From: Nissolia schottii
Lineage: Eukaryota; Streptophyta; Magnoliopsida; Fabales; Fabaceae
DNA length: 64,000 nt
Reading direction: 5' to 3'
Assembly: GCA_003254905.1 (NCBI GenBank)
Contig: QANU01058179.1
Coordinates: 505,020 to 569,019 of the forward strand
Shown: in pieces, positions 47,821-58,950 of the stretch
Layout of the letters: every line of letters starts with the position of its first letter
Numbering within the stretch: position 1 is the first letter of the stretch
The notes under the pieces: generated by a model
The model's input: the letters and a program-made list of their open reading frames with translations, nothing else
What the model was told of the DNA's origin: nothing
Databases searched by the model: none
Made by a program: the position numbers and the translations under genes

Positions 47821-50639
47821 CTATCTAACTATCTATCTTAATCAATCAGTGGTCAGGAATCAAATCTCATTCACCTCACACTTGTAGCCACAGCTTCCCT
47901 CACTCCAACGAAAGATCACAATCCCCAATCTAATATACTGCTAGTATTGTTGAGGGGTCACTACATACCTATATGTATGTATGTATTTATGTATACCAGA
48001 ATTTTTCACTATAGTATATTCTAGGAATCCTTAGCAGGTATCGAACTACTATGTCTAAAGAAACATCATAACCATGGCCATGGTAATCATCGTTTTTCTG
48101 AGTCTACCATGTATGTATTCTGAAATTCTCCCTGTAAGAGGCTTATAATCCAACGGGGAACAACCAAAGGGAGGAAGATTAAATTGACCACAATATCAAT
48201 CACATTAGGACAAGGCACACTCATATGCGCACAATATATAATTAACGGAGTCGTGGCGACCCTTAAACTAGTGGTGGAAAATGGGCAATGCATATCACAT
48301 GACCCATAAAAATCAATCGCTAACTAGTAGAACCAATTTGATGGCATTTTGTTTGTTTGTTTCTCCTTTTTGAATAATATACACTAGTAGTTATAAGATT
48401 GCCCAGGGGATTCTTTTAAGTAGTGGAGAGGTGTTACGTGTGCATCTAAATTTGTGTACACCTAAATTTGTATCAATGTGCAGCAATTAAAATTTTTCTT
48501 GGCCCACAAACAAACTAATTTTTCCCCAAATCTCTACGTACAATTATTTGTATTTTTCTTTCATATTAAATATATTTCAATATGTAATTTCTCTCTCCAA
48601 TTTCTCACATCCCCTCCGTTTTCTTCTTTCCTCACGTCCTCCCTCGCGTTCTTCAATTGTCGCCCCACGATCATGACCTCCCTCATGTCCAAACTTGTTC
48701 ATATAAAACGAACAAACTTTGTTAATTGTAGTGAACAAACTTACTTAATAAGAATAAAAAAACCCCAATACAAAAAATGAACAAACCTGTTTATATAAAA
48801 TGAATTGTAGTGAACAAACCTACCTAATAAGAATGAATAAACCCCAATACAAAAAAATGAACAAAAACGCTCGTATAATGATAGATGATAAGTTGACATG
48901 GTATCTCACAATATATAATTACTAATATCGCATCTCTTTATAATGACCAGCCAGAAATTTTATTGGAAGGTCTAGTCATGGAGCATTTTTTCACAAGCAC
49001 AATAAGATATACCATATCATAGTTGGTGATATTTAATTTTTAGGGTGCAGGGCATGGAATATAATAAAATAAAAATCTTTAATTTCACCTAGGCTGTAGA
49101 TATATTTTGTTAGATTGCTGTCGGCAGTTATTTGTGAATGCTAGCCTTGACTCCTCATTCTTTTAGTTGGACATAGATGCAATGTACAATAATTTTTTGC
49201 ATGCGCATGATATACCATTTCTCAATCAGTAATAACACTTGGGTAAAAACCTCGTTAGCTTTATTTTTATTTATTTTTTTACATTTAATTACACTTTTTA
49301 AATGTAAATAATATCGCTGCTCAAATGTAGTTAAATATAAAAAAAATTAAATTAATTCATTTTTAAAAATAAATGACTAAATTATATTTTTTAAAAGTAC
49401 GAGATCAAAATAATTAACTGAGTATAACTACGAGATAATTTTTTTTTTACCCATAACACTTCCGTCCATCTTAATAAACTTTTTTCTTCGGACATCATAG
49501 TAATCTTCAAATTTCGATCAAATACTTATTTTAATCATAAAATTATACATGTGAGTCATTTTAGATTCTTAAATAAAAAAATTAATTTTTTAGTTCCTAA
49601 ATAAATTATAAAACGCAAGTTATGTTAATCCTTAAAATATGTAGAAATTATTTAGCCCCTCAAATTTTAAAATGAGTCAATTAGTTCTTAAATTTCAGTA
49701 AAGTTGAAACAATATATGATTAATTTAACTCAAATTTTTAAATTTGAGAGATTTCTAAGGAACTCAACTTATATTTTATAATTTTAAACACCAAAATTTA
49801 GTTTTTTAATTTTATGAATAAAAACTACTTATATATGCAAATTCAAAGACGAAATTGCCATTCACAATGGAATTTCAAATCTAATAGTGTGTATAAAAAC
49901 TCACACTGCTTTAATTCAACCCCCTAATACTTTTAGGCTAATCTCTTTCTAATTCTACTATTTATTCCTTTTTCTTTTTTTTTCCTTTCACGTTACCATC
50001 TAAGTTTAATACTTCACAGGACATACTACTACTAATAATAATATCTGATTTGCTTAAAAATGTAAAATACTCTTTATTGTGAAAAAAATTATATACAGGC
50101 TGTTATTTATAGAATATTATTATCTTTTCAAAACTTATTGAAGATGGACAGATGGATTGTTCTTGCGAAGATGGGCCCCGGCTTTTATTTGTTAGAATAA
50201 ATGAAAATAAATAAATATTTGGTACATAAACTTTTATGAAAGTATCGATATCTCATTATATTTCAATGATTGTGATTTAATCACACATTTAAAATAATAA
50301 ATAATTAGAGTTAGTGAGATATATGATAAAATATTAAATGTTATGATATCGATATCCTTAAATTTTATAGAGTATTACAATAAATCCCATAAATAAATTA
50401 TTCCTGTTCTTCTTGTTGGTTTCCACCATTAATGACATGTTTAACATGTGCAATCCAATCCGAAATGGATATTATTGCTAGACATGGTGATGAGGCTATG
50501 GAAGCATATAATATCCACCTAATATCCGAAATGATTTTTAACAACAACTTACGATGCCAACCGTCATGTCAGGGTCGATTGTTGTAAAAATATATTTAGG
50601 TGGTTGCTGTGTTTAAATAAAAAATTAATAAAAAAATAA
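47821..50639. other. Nudix gene upstream flank and AT-rich intergenic DNA
   Basis: No further gene seen. A (GTAT)n patch lies at about 47971-47990. A 79-base tandem duplication (48725-48870, copies starting 48725 and 48804, each with 'attgtagtgaacaaac') follows further on. Confidence 0.5.
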
Positions 50640-50809
50640 GTCACATTAAATTTTTCTCTCTTCAACTTTTTTCTTTCCCTTTTTGTTTTCATTTTTCTCT
50701 TCAATGTATTTGTAATCGTGTTCATAAAAGTTTGTAACTTTTAACATGATGTGCAAAAAAGCTTGTAACCTTATTAAATAACATTTGTAACAAAAAAAAT
50801 GTATTTTAT

Positions 50810-51220
50810 GAGATTGCGTGTGAATGAAGCAAAAAAGATAGTGACTTTAATAATAATTTGTAACGAAAATAACAAAAGTTTGTTACCTTATTCTATAAAG
50901 TTTATAACGAAAAAGTAAACTTTACAGGAAGACGTGTGAGTGGAGCAGAAGAGAGAGTGATTTCAATTTGAAACTCATGATAATATTTTGTGACGACAAA
51001 AACAAAAGTTTGTTATCTTGTTTAATCAAGTTTGCAATAAAAAGTGTATTTTATCGAAATGCGTGTGAGTGGAGTGCAAAGAGAGTGACTTCAATTTGTA
51101 ACTCATGATAGCAATAGTTTGTAACAGAAATAACAAAAGTTTGTAACTTTGTTCAATTATGTTTGTAACAAAAAAATATATTTACGAAAATGCGCGTGAG
51201 TGAAGCAGAAGAGAGAAAAG
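50810..51220. repeat. four-unit tandem array, period about 116-133
   Basis: The landmark GCGTGTGAGTGRAGCAGAAG (with variants) occurs near 50816, 50932, 51061 and 51194. Each is followed by 'agtgacttcaatttgtaac'-like and 'aacaaaagtttgtaac'-like segments. The words resemble, on the opposite strand, those in the 20591-21225 array. Confidence 0.75.
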
Positions 51221-51559
51221 ATGACTTAATGGTTGGGCAATTTCAAATTGAATTTTATATTTATTGTGAGACCCACATCCCATTAGCAACTCTCCGGTGG
51301 CACATAATTTTGTCGTCAAAATAATAGTGCCGACCTAATATTAATGATAGTATATATATCTAGATATCATATTACTTTCATACTTTAAATATTATAGATA
51401 TATCATCTAATAATTAAGATTTATTCTCATTTTTATACTAAATTGTTTCTCTTACAATATATATTCGTTATAAATAATTTCAATAATATTATATTTAATA
51501 TATTTTTTTTTAACAGAAGGTAGAAGGGAGGAAATTTTTTATGCTTTGTCAGAGTTAAG

Positions 51560-51746
51560 CATGGCTAGCAACTTTGGCGAAAATGTGGAAAAGAAAGTTG
51601 AATCATTGAAGATGAGTGAAACTCCTTATGTATAAGATAGAGTTCTCAGTAGTGTAACTACTCTAACTAAATTTTTGATGCTAACCAAATCTAACAACAA
51701 AGATAATTGTCCTAAGTAATTTGTATAATAAATGATCACTCTTAAC
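51560..51746 (-). repeat. outer part of a copia 3' LTR, split by the TIR element
   Basis: Lies across the TIR element from the LTR start at 52796 and is joined to it through an imperfect 8-base duplication (51739-51746 and 52757-52764). The far end is not defined. Confidence 0.4.
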
Positions 51747-52756
51747 CATGGTTATCAAAATCGCGTGTTAACTCGTAAGCTCGTACGAGTTTACGTTTGT
51801 AGGTAGTAAAATCGAGCTAACTCGCATGTAAACTCGTTTTTGGGTAAACTCGGGTAAACTCGAGTAAACTCGCATAAAATCACGAGTTTACTAAATTGTG
51901 GGTTTTTTTAAGGACAAAACAAGAAAAATGACGACGTCGTTTTGCACGTCTCTGAGTTTTTAGATTTAGGTTGTTTAGTGTTTCAGAGTTGCCACTCATA
52001 GCTGCACCTGCAATCGTGCTCCGTCGTGCCACCGTGCTCCGTTGTGCTCCTCCGTCGTGCTCCGTCGCTAATCCAACGTATGTATTTTATCCTTTGCTCA
52101 GATATCTTTCCTACCAGGGTGCGTGGCCTCTGCATCACTATCTGTGCTTTAGTGTTTTGGATTGGAGACATCATTGTCACATACTCACTTCTTGTGATGC
52201 TCAATACTATGAGACTCGCTGGTATCTTCGATGTTTATGCTGTTGTGTGTGTCATCTCCTGGATATTTTTGTTCTTGAAGGTTCCAGAAACAAAGGGCAT
52301 GCCCCTCGAAGTCATCACCAAGCTTGAGTGAGTGACATTGTTCCAGAAACAAATGTTGTCGGCTCGAAGCAGGCTACTTCTGTCAAGAATGAGTGACATT
52401 ATTTTTTATGTACATTTGCTATGTTAGTTCCTCAACACACCGACTCTCTGGTGTTGATAGATTTTGTTTGCCATTAAATTTATATGGAGGAGGATATGTT
52501 CTGGTTCAAACATATGTATTATGTATATGCATGAATTGAACTTAAAACTCATATATTTCATCTTTATTTGTGCTTTGTTATGGAGTTAAAAGTATTTATG
52601 AATTTCAAGTTTTATTAAATATATTTTTGTAGCATAATAGCTTTTTAAAATATTTTTTTAGCATTTATTTAATAATAGGTAAACTCATACGAGTTTACGA
52701 TCCGAGTTTACGAAGGCTCCACGAGTTTACTTAAACTCTCGAGTTTGATAACCATG
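51747..52756 (+). mobile_element. TIR element copy B, carrying a captured sugar-transporter fragment
   Basis: The ends are catggttatcaaa (51747) and tttgataaccatg (ending 52756), with flanks CTCTTAAC (51739-51746) and CTTTTAAC (52757-52764), 7 of 8 identical. Both ends have clustered GTAAACTCG motifs and a palindrome (51775-51794 and 52679-52698). They match the ends of copy A (2074-3060) in inverted order. The interior, unlike copy A, contains the last exon and 3' end of a TST/TMT gene at about 52086-52400. No transposase. It resembles a Pack-type gene-capturing element. Confidence 0.75.
52086..52396 (+). pseudogene. captured C-terminal fragment of a tonoplast sugar transporter (TST/TMT)
   Basis: The reading 52086-52331 gives ILCSDIFPTRVRG, ICALVFWIGDIIVTYSL, YAVVCVISWIFLFLKV and PETKGMPLEVIT. 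This is the last two transmembrane helices and the PETKG motif of plant TST/TMT vacuolar monosaccharide antiporters. It stops early at 52329-52331. The true tail (VGSKQATSVKNE and stop, 52358-52396) lies in another frame, after a small rearranged segment. The first ~650 residues of the transporter are absent, so it cannot encode a functional carrier. Confidence 0.85.
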
Positions 52757-52796
52757 CTTTTAACTAAATAAAATTACTTATTTACATAGAGTGTTA

Positions 52797-55500
52797 CTCT
52801 CCCTCAAGTTGGAGATGGGATGTTAGTCAATCCCAGCTTGGATAAATTGGTGAAAAAGGGACCCAATTAGATGGATTTAGTGAACAAATCTGCTAGATAA
52901 TTTGATGAAGTAATGTGAAGCAGATGAACTAAGCTAGAAGTCATTTGATCCTAGATGAGATGATAATCCAATTCTATGTGCTTAGTACGCTTGTGAAAGG
53001 ACGAATTGATAGCTAGCTTGATTGCGGATTAGTTATCACAAAACAAGGCAATTGGTAAGGGAAACTATTATTGAACTTCCTTAGAAAGTGTCATAAGCCA
53101 TTGCAATTCACTGACGATTGCAACAATGGCTCTATATTAGGACTTTGTAGAAGATCTGGAGATAATAGTGTGTTTCTTTGCCTTCCAGGATACAAGGGCA
53201 AGCCCTAAGTACACAGCCATGCTTGTGATGGACCTCCTTGAATTAGGGCACCCGACCCAATCAGAATCACTAAAACCCTTCAATTTGAGGTCTGATGTTG
53301 ATGGAAAGAAAAGACCACTTCCTGGAGAATCTTTGATATACTGTAGAACTCGCATTGCTGCCTTGTGATGTATGTCAGTGGGACGGGAGAGAAATTGGCA
53401 GAGTTGTTAGACACTAAATGTTGTGTCCGGTCTAGTTGTAGCTAAGTAGAGTAAGGGACCAACAAGCCTCCTATAAGCTGCTACATAAAAGAGGGGAGTT
53501 CCATGTTCTTTGTAAAGTCTTAATGAGTCATTCATTTACGTAGGAGTTTGCTTGACTGGAAGAGAACCAGAATCATCAAGCAATTCTAGTGCATACTTTC
53601 TCTAATTCAAGACAAATTTGGCCACTTCTAAACCAAGGAAAAACTTGAGCTTTCCTTTGTCTTTGATTTGAAAATTTGAATGTAAAAAGGCCTTGACTTG
53701 ATTAATTTATGTGAGGTTATCTTCTATTAACACAACATTATCAACATAAACTAATAAAGTTGTAAATGAGTCATTTGTCATCTTGGAAAATGGGGTAGCT
53801 TTAGATCTACATTGAGTGTAGCCAAGTGACTTAAGAGTTGAATTTAAAGTGTTGAACCATTGTCTATTTTCCTTCTTAAGGCCATAAAGATATTTTCTCA
53901 AGTGCAAGGCCTGATTAGGACTAGTAGCCTTAAATCCTAGTGGTTGACACATATACACTTCCTTATCTAGGGTGTCGTGGAGAAATGCATTGTCTACATT
54001 GAGTTAGTAAAGATGCCAAGACTTGGCAGCTGCAAGGGCAATGATGATTCTTAGAGTAGTCATCTTTGCAATTGGGGAGAAGGTATCTAGATAATCTACA
54101 CCTTGAATTTGTGTATAGCCACGAGCTACTAATCTGGCTTTATGGCACTTAATTGTGCCATTTGCCCTATATTTTGTCTTATAGAACCATTTACACTCAA
54201 TAGATGTTTTCCCCTTTGGTAACTCAACTAAACCCTAAGTATGGTTTTGTTACAAGACCTCAATCTCAGCCTTCATAGCTTGCTACCACCCTTCAAATTT
54301 GACAACCTTGGAGTAGGTTGTAGGATCAAAAGTGGTAGAAATATTAAGGGTGAAGGAATTGTGTGTGTGATAGTTTGTTATAGTTTAGAAAATTATGAAT
54401 AGGATACCTGACATAGTTGTTCCTTATGAAGAGGAAAGTGAGGTTGAGATGTGGTGATGATAATGTTGCAGATAACTAAAGACTATTCTTTATCTACTAG
54501 ACTGTCAGTAGGATCTGATTGGGGTGGATGTGGTGGTGCAAGCCTAATATCTTGGTCATGCTCTGGTAGAGGATTTTGAGTTTGAGGTATCTGGCTATGG
54601 CTAGCAGGTTGTGGGGTTGGTGGAGTGGGAATAGGGTCATAAACTAGTGTGGCAATATCTGGCATAGATGTGTAAGTACGGAATATATGAGTTATGTATT
54701 ATTAGTCAAGGGAATGAGTTATGGAAAGGAATGGAAAGATGTTTTCATGAAATATCCGATGTCTTGATACAAATACTTCTCTTGAATTAATGTCAAATAA
54801 AATGAAACCTTTCATGCCAAGTTTGAATCCTAAGGAAACACATTTACAAGCCTTTGGATCTAACCTTATTCTATGTTATGATAGAGTTAATGCAAAACAC
54901 AAGTTACCAAAAACTTTGAGTGCAGAAAAATTAGGTTTTATATTGAACAACTTTTGAAATGGTGTGCAATTATATATTGCTGTGGATAAGGTCTTATTGA
55001 TTAAAATAATTGAGTGCATGACTGCATAAGACCAAAAACATAGAGGTAAGTTTGCTTGAAACATCAATGCTCTTTTAGTGTTAAGTGCTCAACAATAGCA
55101 TTTTGCTAGGGAGTAGCCAGACAAGATAATTGATGCATTACTCATCTAGATTCATAAAAGTTCTTTAGTATGAACTCAGGTCCATTGTCAGTTTGAATGA
55201 CTTTAATTTTAGTGAAAAACTGAGTTTCAACCATTATGAAAAAGTTATGCACAAGTTTAGAAGTCTCAGCTTTTGATTTCATCAACAACAAAAAAATCCA
55301 CGTGTATCTAGAGTTATCCTTTACCATGGTTAAGAAATAGCGGTGATAGTGCATAGAAATAGTTGGCATTAGACCCCAAATGTCAACATGAATGAGATCA
55401 AAAGGATTTTTACTAATAGTATTGCTTACAAGAAGAGGAAAATGCCTTTGTATGGCCAAATGGCATACATCACAGGTATGATTTTTGGACTACTCAAAAA
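52797..55500 (-). pseudogene. Ty1/copia pol remnant (integrase, reverse transcriptase, RNase H)
   Basis: From high to low coordinates the minus strand gives, first, an integrase piece with CDVCHLA (zinc finger end), DLIHVDIWG and IQTDNGPEF (55142-55495). Next are the integrase C-terminal part (PLCFWSYAVMHS..INKT, near 55067) and a proline-rich linker (54665-54483). Then come reverse transcriptase (QPLGF..., LRKYLYGLKK, with YVDN in place of YVDD, 53958-53707) and the RNase H connection (GFSDSDWVGC, about 53290). The end is LADLFTK and KLGLTNI at about 52830-52880. A polypurine tract (GAGGGAGAG, 52805-52797) precedes the LTR. Many stops and shifts show it is dead. It is cut off at about 55500 by gypsy-like DNA. 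Confidence 0.88.
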
Positions 55501-56218
55501 TGAGGCCATGGGTAAGAACACGGGTTAGAGGCCCCCCATCTACCCGACCTGGAGAAGGTCAGATCCGTAAGATGGCCTTGTTAGCATAGCTGATGCACAT
55601 ACACGAACGTGAGAAGAACTCCACATACCATCATAATTCTACACCTCATCCCATTTCAGATGTGACCGTTGTGGATGAGTAGGAGCTTGGCACATCCTTG
55701 CAAAGCTCGAGCACAACAAGGGCTAAATGGTTGAGTAGGCTCTATTAAAGAGGTTCGAGATCAAATCTAAGATATACATTATAAACCTCAAGCTATGATC
55801 CCTTACAGGCCCCCTCCTAAGCGCACTAATTGGAGCTAAAGCATTCTCAACTCACTGGTGGCAATTGTACCCCAAGGGACACGTTACTTCACCGTTCAGG
55901 ATAAAACATTGGTACTATAACCCCACATAGAGACTTAAGCTCTCCCCAAACAACATGGTTAGAACCTGAAGCTAGAGCCAAAACATGCCACCTAACTATA
56001 ACACGACACCCAACAGTAACTACAAGTTGATGATTGAGGAAATGAGGGAGACCACAATAGAACTATAGGAGCAAAGTTGACTCCTCATCGACAACACGGA
56101 AGAGCTCAGTAGTGCTCAGAACGAGGAAGATTTCAACTCCAGAAAGGGATCAGAATGAGAGGATTCTCAACCCCCCAGCAAGGAAGAACAACTGGGGAAC
56201 CAAACAATTCCTATAAAC
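55501..56218 (+). other. probable gypsy leader/LTR debris, no clear gene
   Basis: Adjoins the truncated copia and runs into the gag frame at 56219. Frames are stop-rich and no domain was seen. I assign it to the same gypsy element as the gag only by position. Confidence 0.4.
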
Positions 56219-57114
56219 GTGGGGCAGTTCTCTAATTCCATCATGAAGGTACGACTATCTCAGAACTTCCAGCTACCTCTTACTCTAAAACCTTATGATG
56301 GAAAAGGACATCCTAACTCCCATATGTTTCGACTGATGATGTTGGTGAATGGAGCTATGGACACACTCTTTTGTCCCACATTTCCCACCTTCCTGATGGC
56401 GTTGCTTTGATTTGGTTTTCCTCATTAAAATTAAGTTCCTTACATCGCTTTTTTGAGCTCAACGACATCTTCCTGTATCATTTCTCATTTTCTAAGGTGT
56501 GCCAAAAGACATCGGATTCATTCACACTAATGAGGCAAGAGCCAAATAAATCTCTCAAGGCATACATCGCTAGGTACAATGTCATGGCTATGCAAATCCC
56601 TAACCTCAACCTTGAGGTTGAAATGCACCAAATCAATCAAGGTTTGAGACCAGGATCTTTCCTTAAGAACCTGGAGACCAATTAACCTTTTACTATGGTA
56701 GAGTTTTGGGAGAGGGCAGTCAGATTCATTGTTGTAGGAGAACTAGAGGAAGCTGCCAGATGGACAAAAATTGTGAGAAGAGGTTGTTAGACCTCAATGA
56801 GCAGACTGATCTAATGTCAGGCAAAAGAGAGCGTGATGTCTCAAGCTGAAGAAAGCGTTAGCGAGCAAGACGCAAATTTCGCAAACCACAAGGGAAGTAC
56901 GATGAGTACACTCCACTGAATGCAAGCATCAACACAATTTGCATGAGTTCTTGCATGCTCGAATTATCAAGTCACCCCTAGGTGTAGGGAAAAAATCCAT
57001 CATGAAGGAGCTGACATGAGTAAGTATTGTGAATATCACAAGACTTATGGCCATATTACTGATGACTACCGTTCCCTCGAGGATGAGATTAAAAGGATCA
57101 TCCAAAAAGGACTC
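56219..57114 (+). pseudogene. Ty3/gypsy gag remnant
   Basis: Two overlapping frames give FQLPLTLKPYDGKGHPNSHM (56261 onward) and then WFSSLKLSSLHRF, QKTSDSFTLMRQEPNKSLKA, YIARYNVMAMQIPNL and INQGLRPGSF, a plant gypsy capsid. It ends with KYCEYHKTYGHITDDYRSLE (near 57018), the conserved zinc-knuckle-like block. At least one frameshift (about 56400) and later stops break it. The following LTR at 57115 abuts it, suggesting that the younger element inserted here. Confidence 0.8.
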
Positions 57115-58577
57115 TGATAGGTGTATTTTGTACCCTATTTTATTATTCTATAATTGAACAATGTATACTAAAAATGTGTAATTTTAATGCTTAATTAATA
57201 TGTTTTACACATTATCCTCTTTTGTGAGAAATTTAGAAAAATGCAATTTTAAGCACTACTTTATCTTAGAATTTAATGTGTAGATTTCTTTTGTTCTTTT
57301 TTAGTTTTCTATTTTTATTGCAGAAAATAAATTATAAAGAGGATCATTGAAGTTTGAAGGAGATTTGATAAGATATAAATTTCAAAGAGGAGATTTGAAG
57401 AGAAGATTGAGACCAATAAATTCAAGATTAAATTCAAATTCAAAAAGATTTGGTCAAAGATTTGCTGAGGATTTTTAACGCTGACTTTGCCACGGATTTT
57501 GCACCAGGATGGAGGTTGAATCTCGATTTGACCTCAACTACAAAGTTGTAGATCTATCTCTTAGCTTTAATTGGAGATTTGAATCACCTCAATCCGATAT
57601 CGGTAGCCAAAGTTATCGCGATTTTACTGACTGCTGTGCAAAAGTGCGAGAATTACTTCCACTTTTAGCCAATCCTCTACAAATAAATATCCTCTCTCAA
57701 CAACTTGGAGAGAACTTCATACTCAGCCTCCACTTTTATTTTCTGCACTTTTCTCTTTTCTTTTATGCACTTTAGGTTGATGTTAGTAGTGCTTAATTCT
57801 TAGTTCTTCAAGGATTTGCGAATTTCTACCGTTATTGCATTCAGGTTTTGTCACTTTAATTCTCTATTATTTTTCCACTCTCTTATTCTTTATTTATTAT
57901 GAGTTTTTATCCTCCACTCATGGAGGAGTAGTTTCTTAATATCTTGCATGCGGTAACTCTAGATTAGGATTAATTCGAGGTCTTGTGCTTAATGTTTATT
58001 CATGATTTGTTCCGCCCTTGATTAGTAATATAGCGATCGCATGTTATTGGTTAGGGTTAATTCTAGGTTGATAGATCTTGACGATTGTAGGATTTATTGA
58101 TTTAGGATTTGGGAACTTTTTGGGAAACTAATTAGATTTAATTAGGTTGTGCAATTGGAACATAATTGATATAGGTTTTTAATGCTGAGATCTTAGTTTT
58201 AATTCCTATATTGATAAATGCTTAGGGGATTGACGATCGTAGTCTCTTAGGTGAATTGCGTATTAGTTAGAGATTTCAACTAATAAACAACATCCCCTTA
58301 TGAATAATTAATTAGGAACCAATGACAATTAATCCTTGATCTAGAAACACCGTATGCAGGATATTGTTTTTTTATCATTGTTAACTTACTTTTATTTTGC
58401 TTTATTTTTGTTCATCAATCCAAACCCCCCTTTTTAATTGCAATTTCAATTGGTTCTAATTGCTTCCTTGAGAGACGACCTAGGTTAGCCCCTTTTACTA
58501 CGTTTTTGGGGTTGATTTAGTTTGATAAATTATTATTTGATTGCGCACTGAAATTAACGACGTTTTAGTGTGTGTCA
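57115..58577 (+). repeat. 5' LTR of an Athila-like Ty3/gypsy element
   Basis: Starts TGATAGGTGTATTTTG and ends ..GTGTGTCA, four bases before a primer-binding site. About 1463 bases, typical for Athila-group LTRs. The 3' LTR lies beyond the window. A possible AT-rich promoter element (caaataaatatcc) occurs at about 57689. Confidence 0.75.
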
Positions 58578-58581
58578 AATT

Positions 58582-58599
58582 TGGCGCCGTTGCCGGGGA
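58582..58599 (+). other. primer-binding site, tRNA-Asp type
   Basis: TGGCGCCGTTGCCGGGGA is complementary to the 3' end of tRNA-Asp, the primer known for Athila-group elements. Confidence 0.85.
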
Positions 58600-58950
58600 A
58601 GCAATTTAGCCAATTTTTTTTTTTTCTTTCTTTTCTTTTCTTTTTATCATTTAATTTTTGTTAATTCTCTATTTTCTTGCTTTTGTTCTTTTCTTTTCTT
58701 TTCCTTTCTTTTTTTTTTAATTTTTTTTCATTTTTCTGCTGTTTTTACCCAAAAAAAAATAAAAAAAATATTTTTTTTAATTTCGTTTTTTTCTCTTTTA
58801 AAAAAAAAGGTTTTTTTTTATTTATTTCAATTTTTTTTCTGTTCTTATTCAAAAAAAAAAATCAAAAATAAAATAAAATTAAAAAGTAGTTATTGCACTT
58901 GATTTTGTTTACCTTTTAGATTTTTTCTCCCCTTCTTTTGGTTCTCGTGT
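58600..58950 (+). other. retrotransposon leader, T-rich
   Basis: Low-complexity T/A runs between primer site and Gag start. The overlapping open frame 58570-58902 is only this low-complexity DNA. Confidence 0.6.

Noticed and set aside
58570..58902. Phe-rich open frame after the primer-binding site
   Set aside because: Translation of T-rich retrotransposon leader; Gag begins at 58951.
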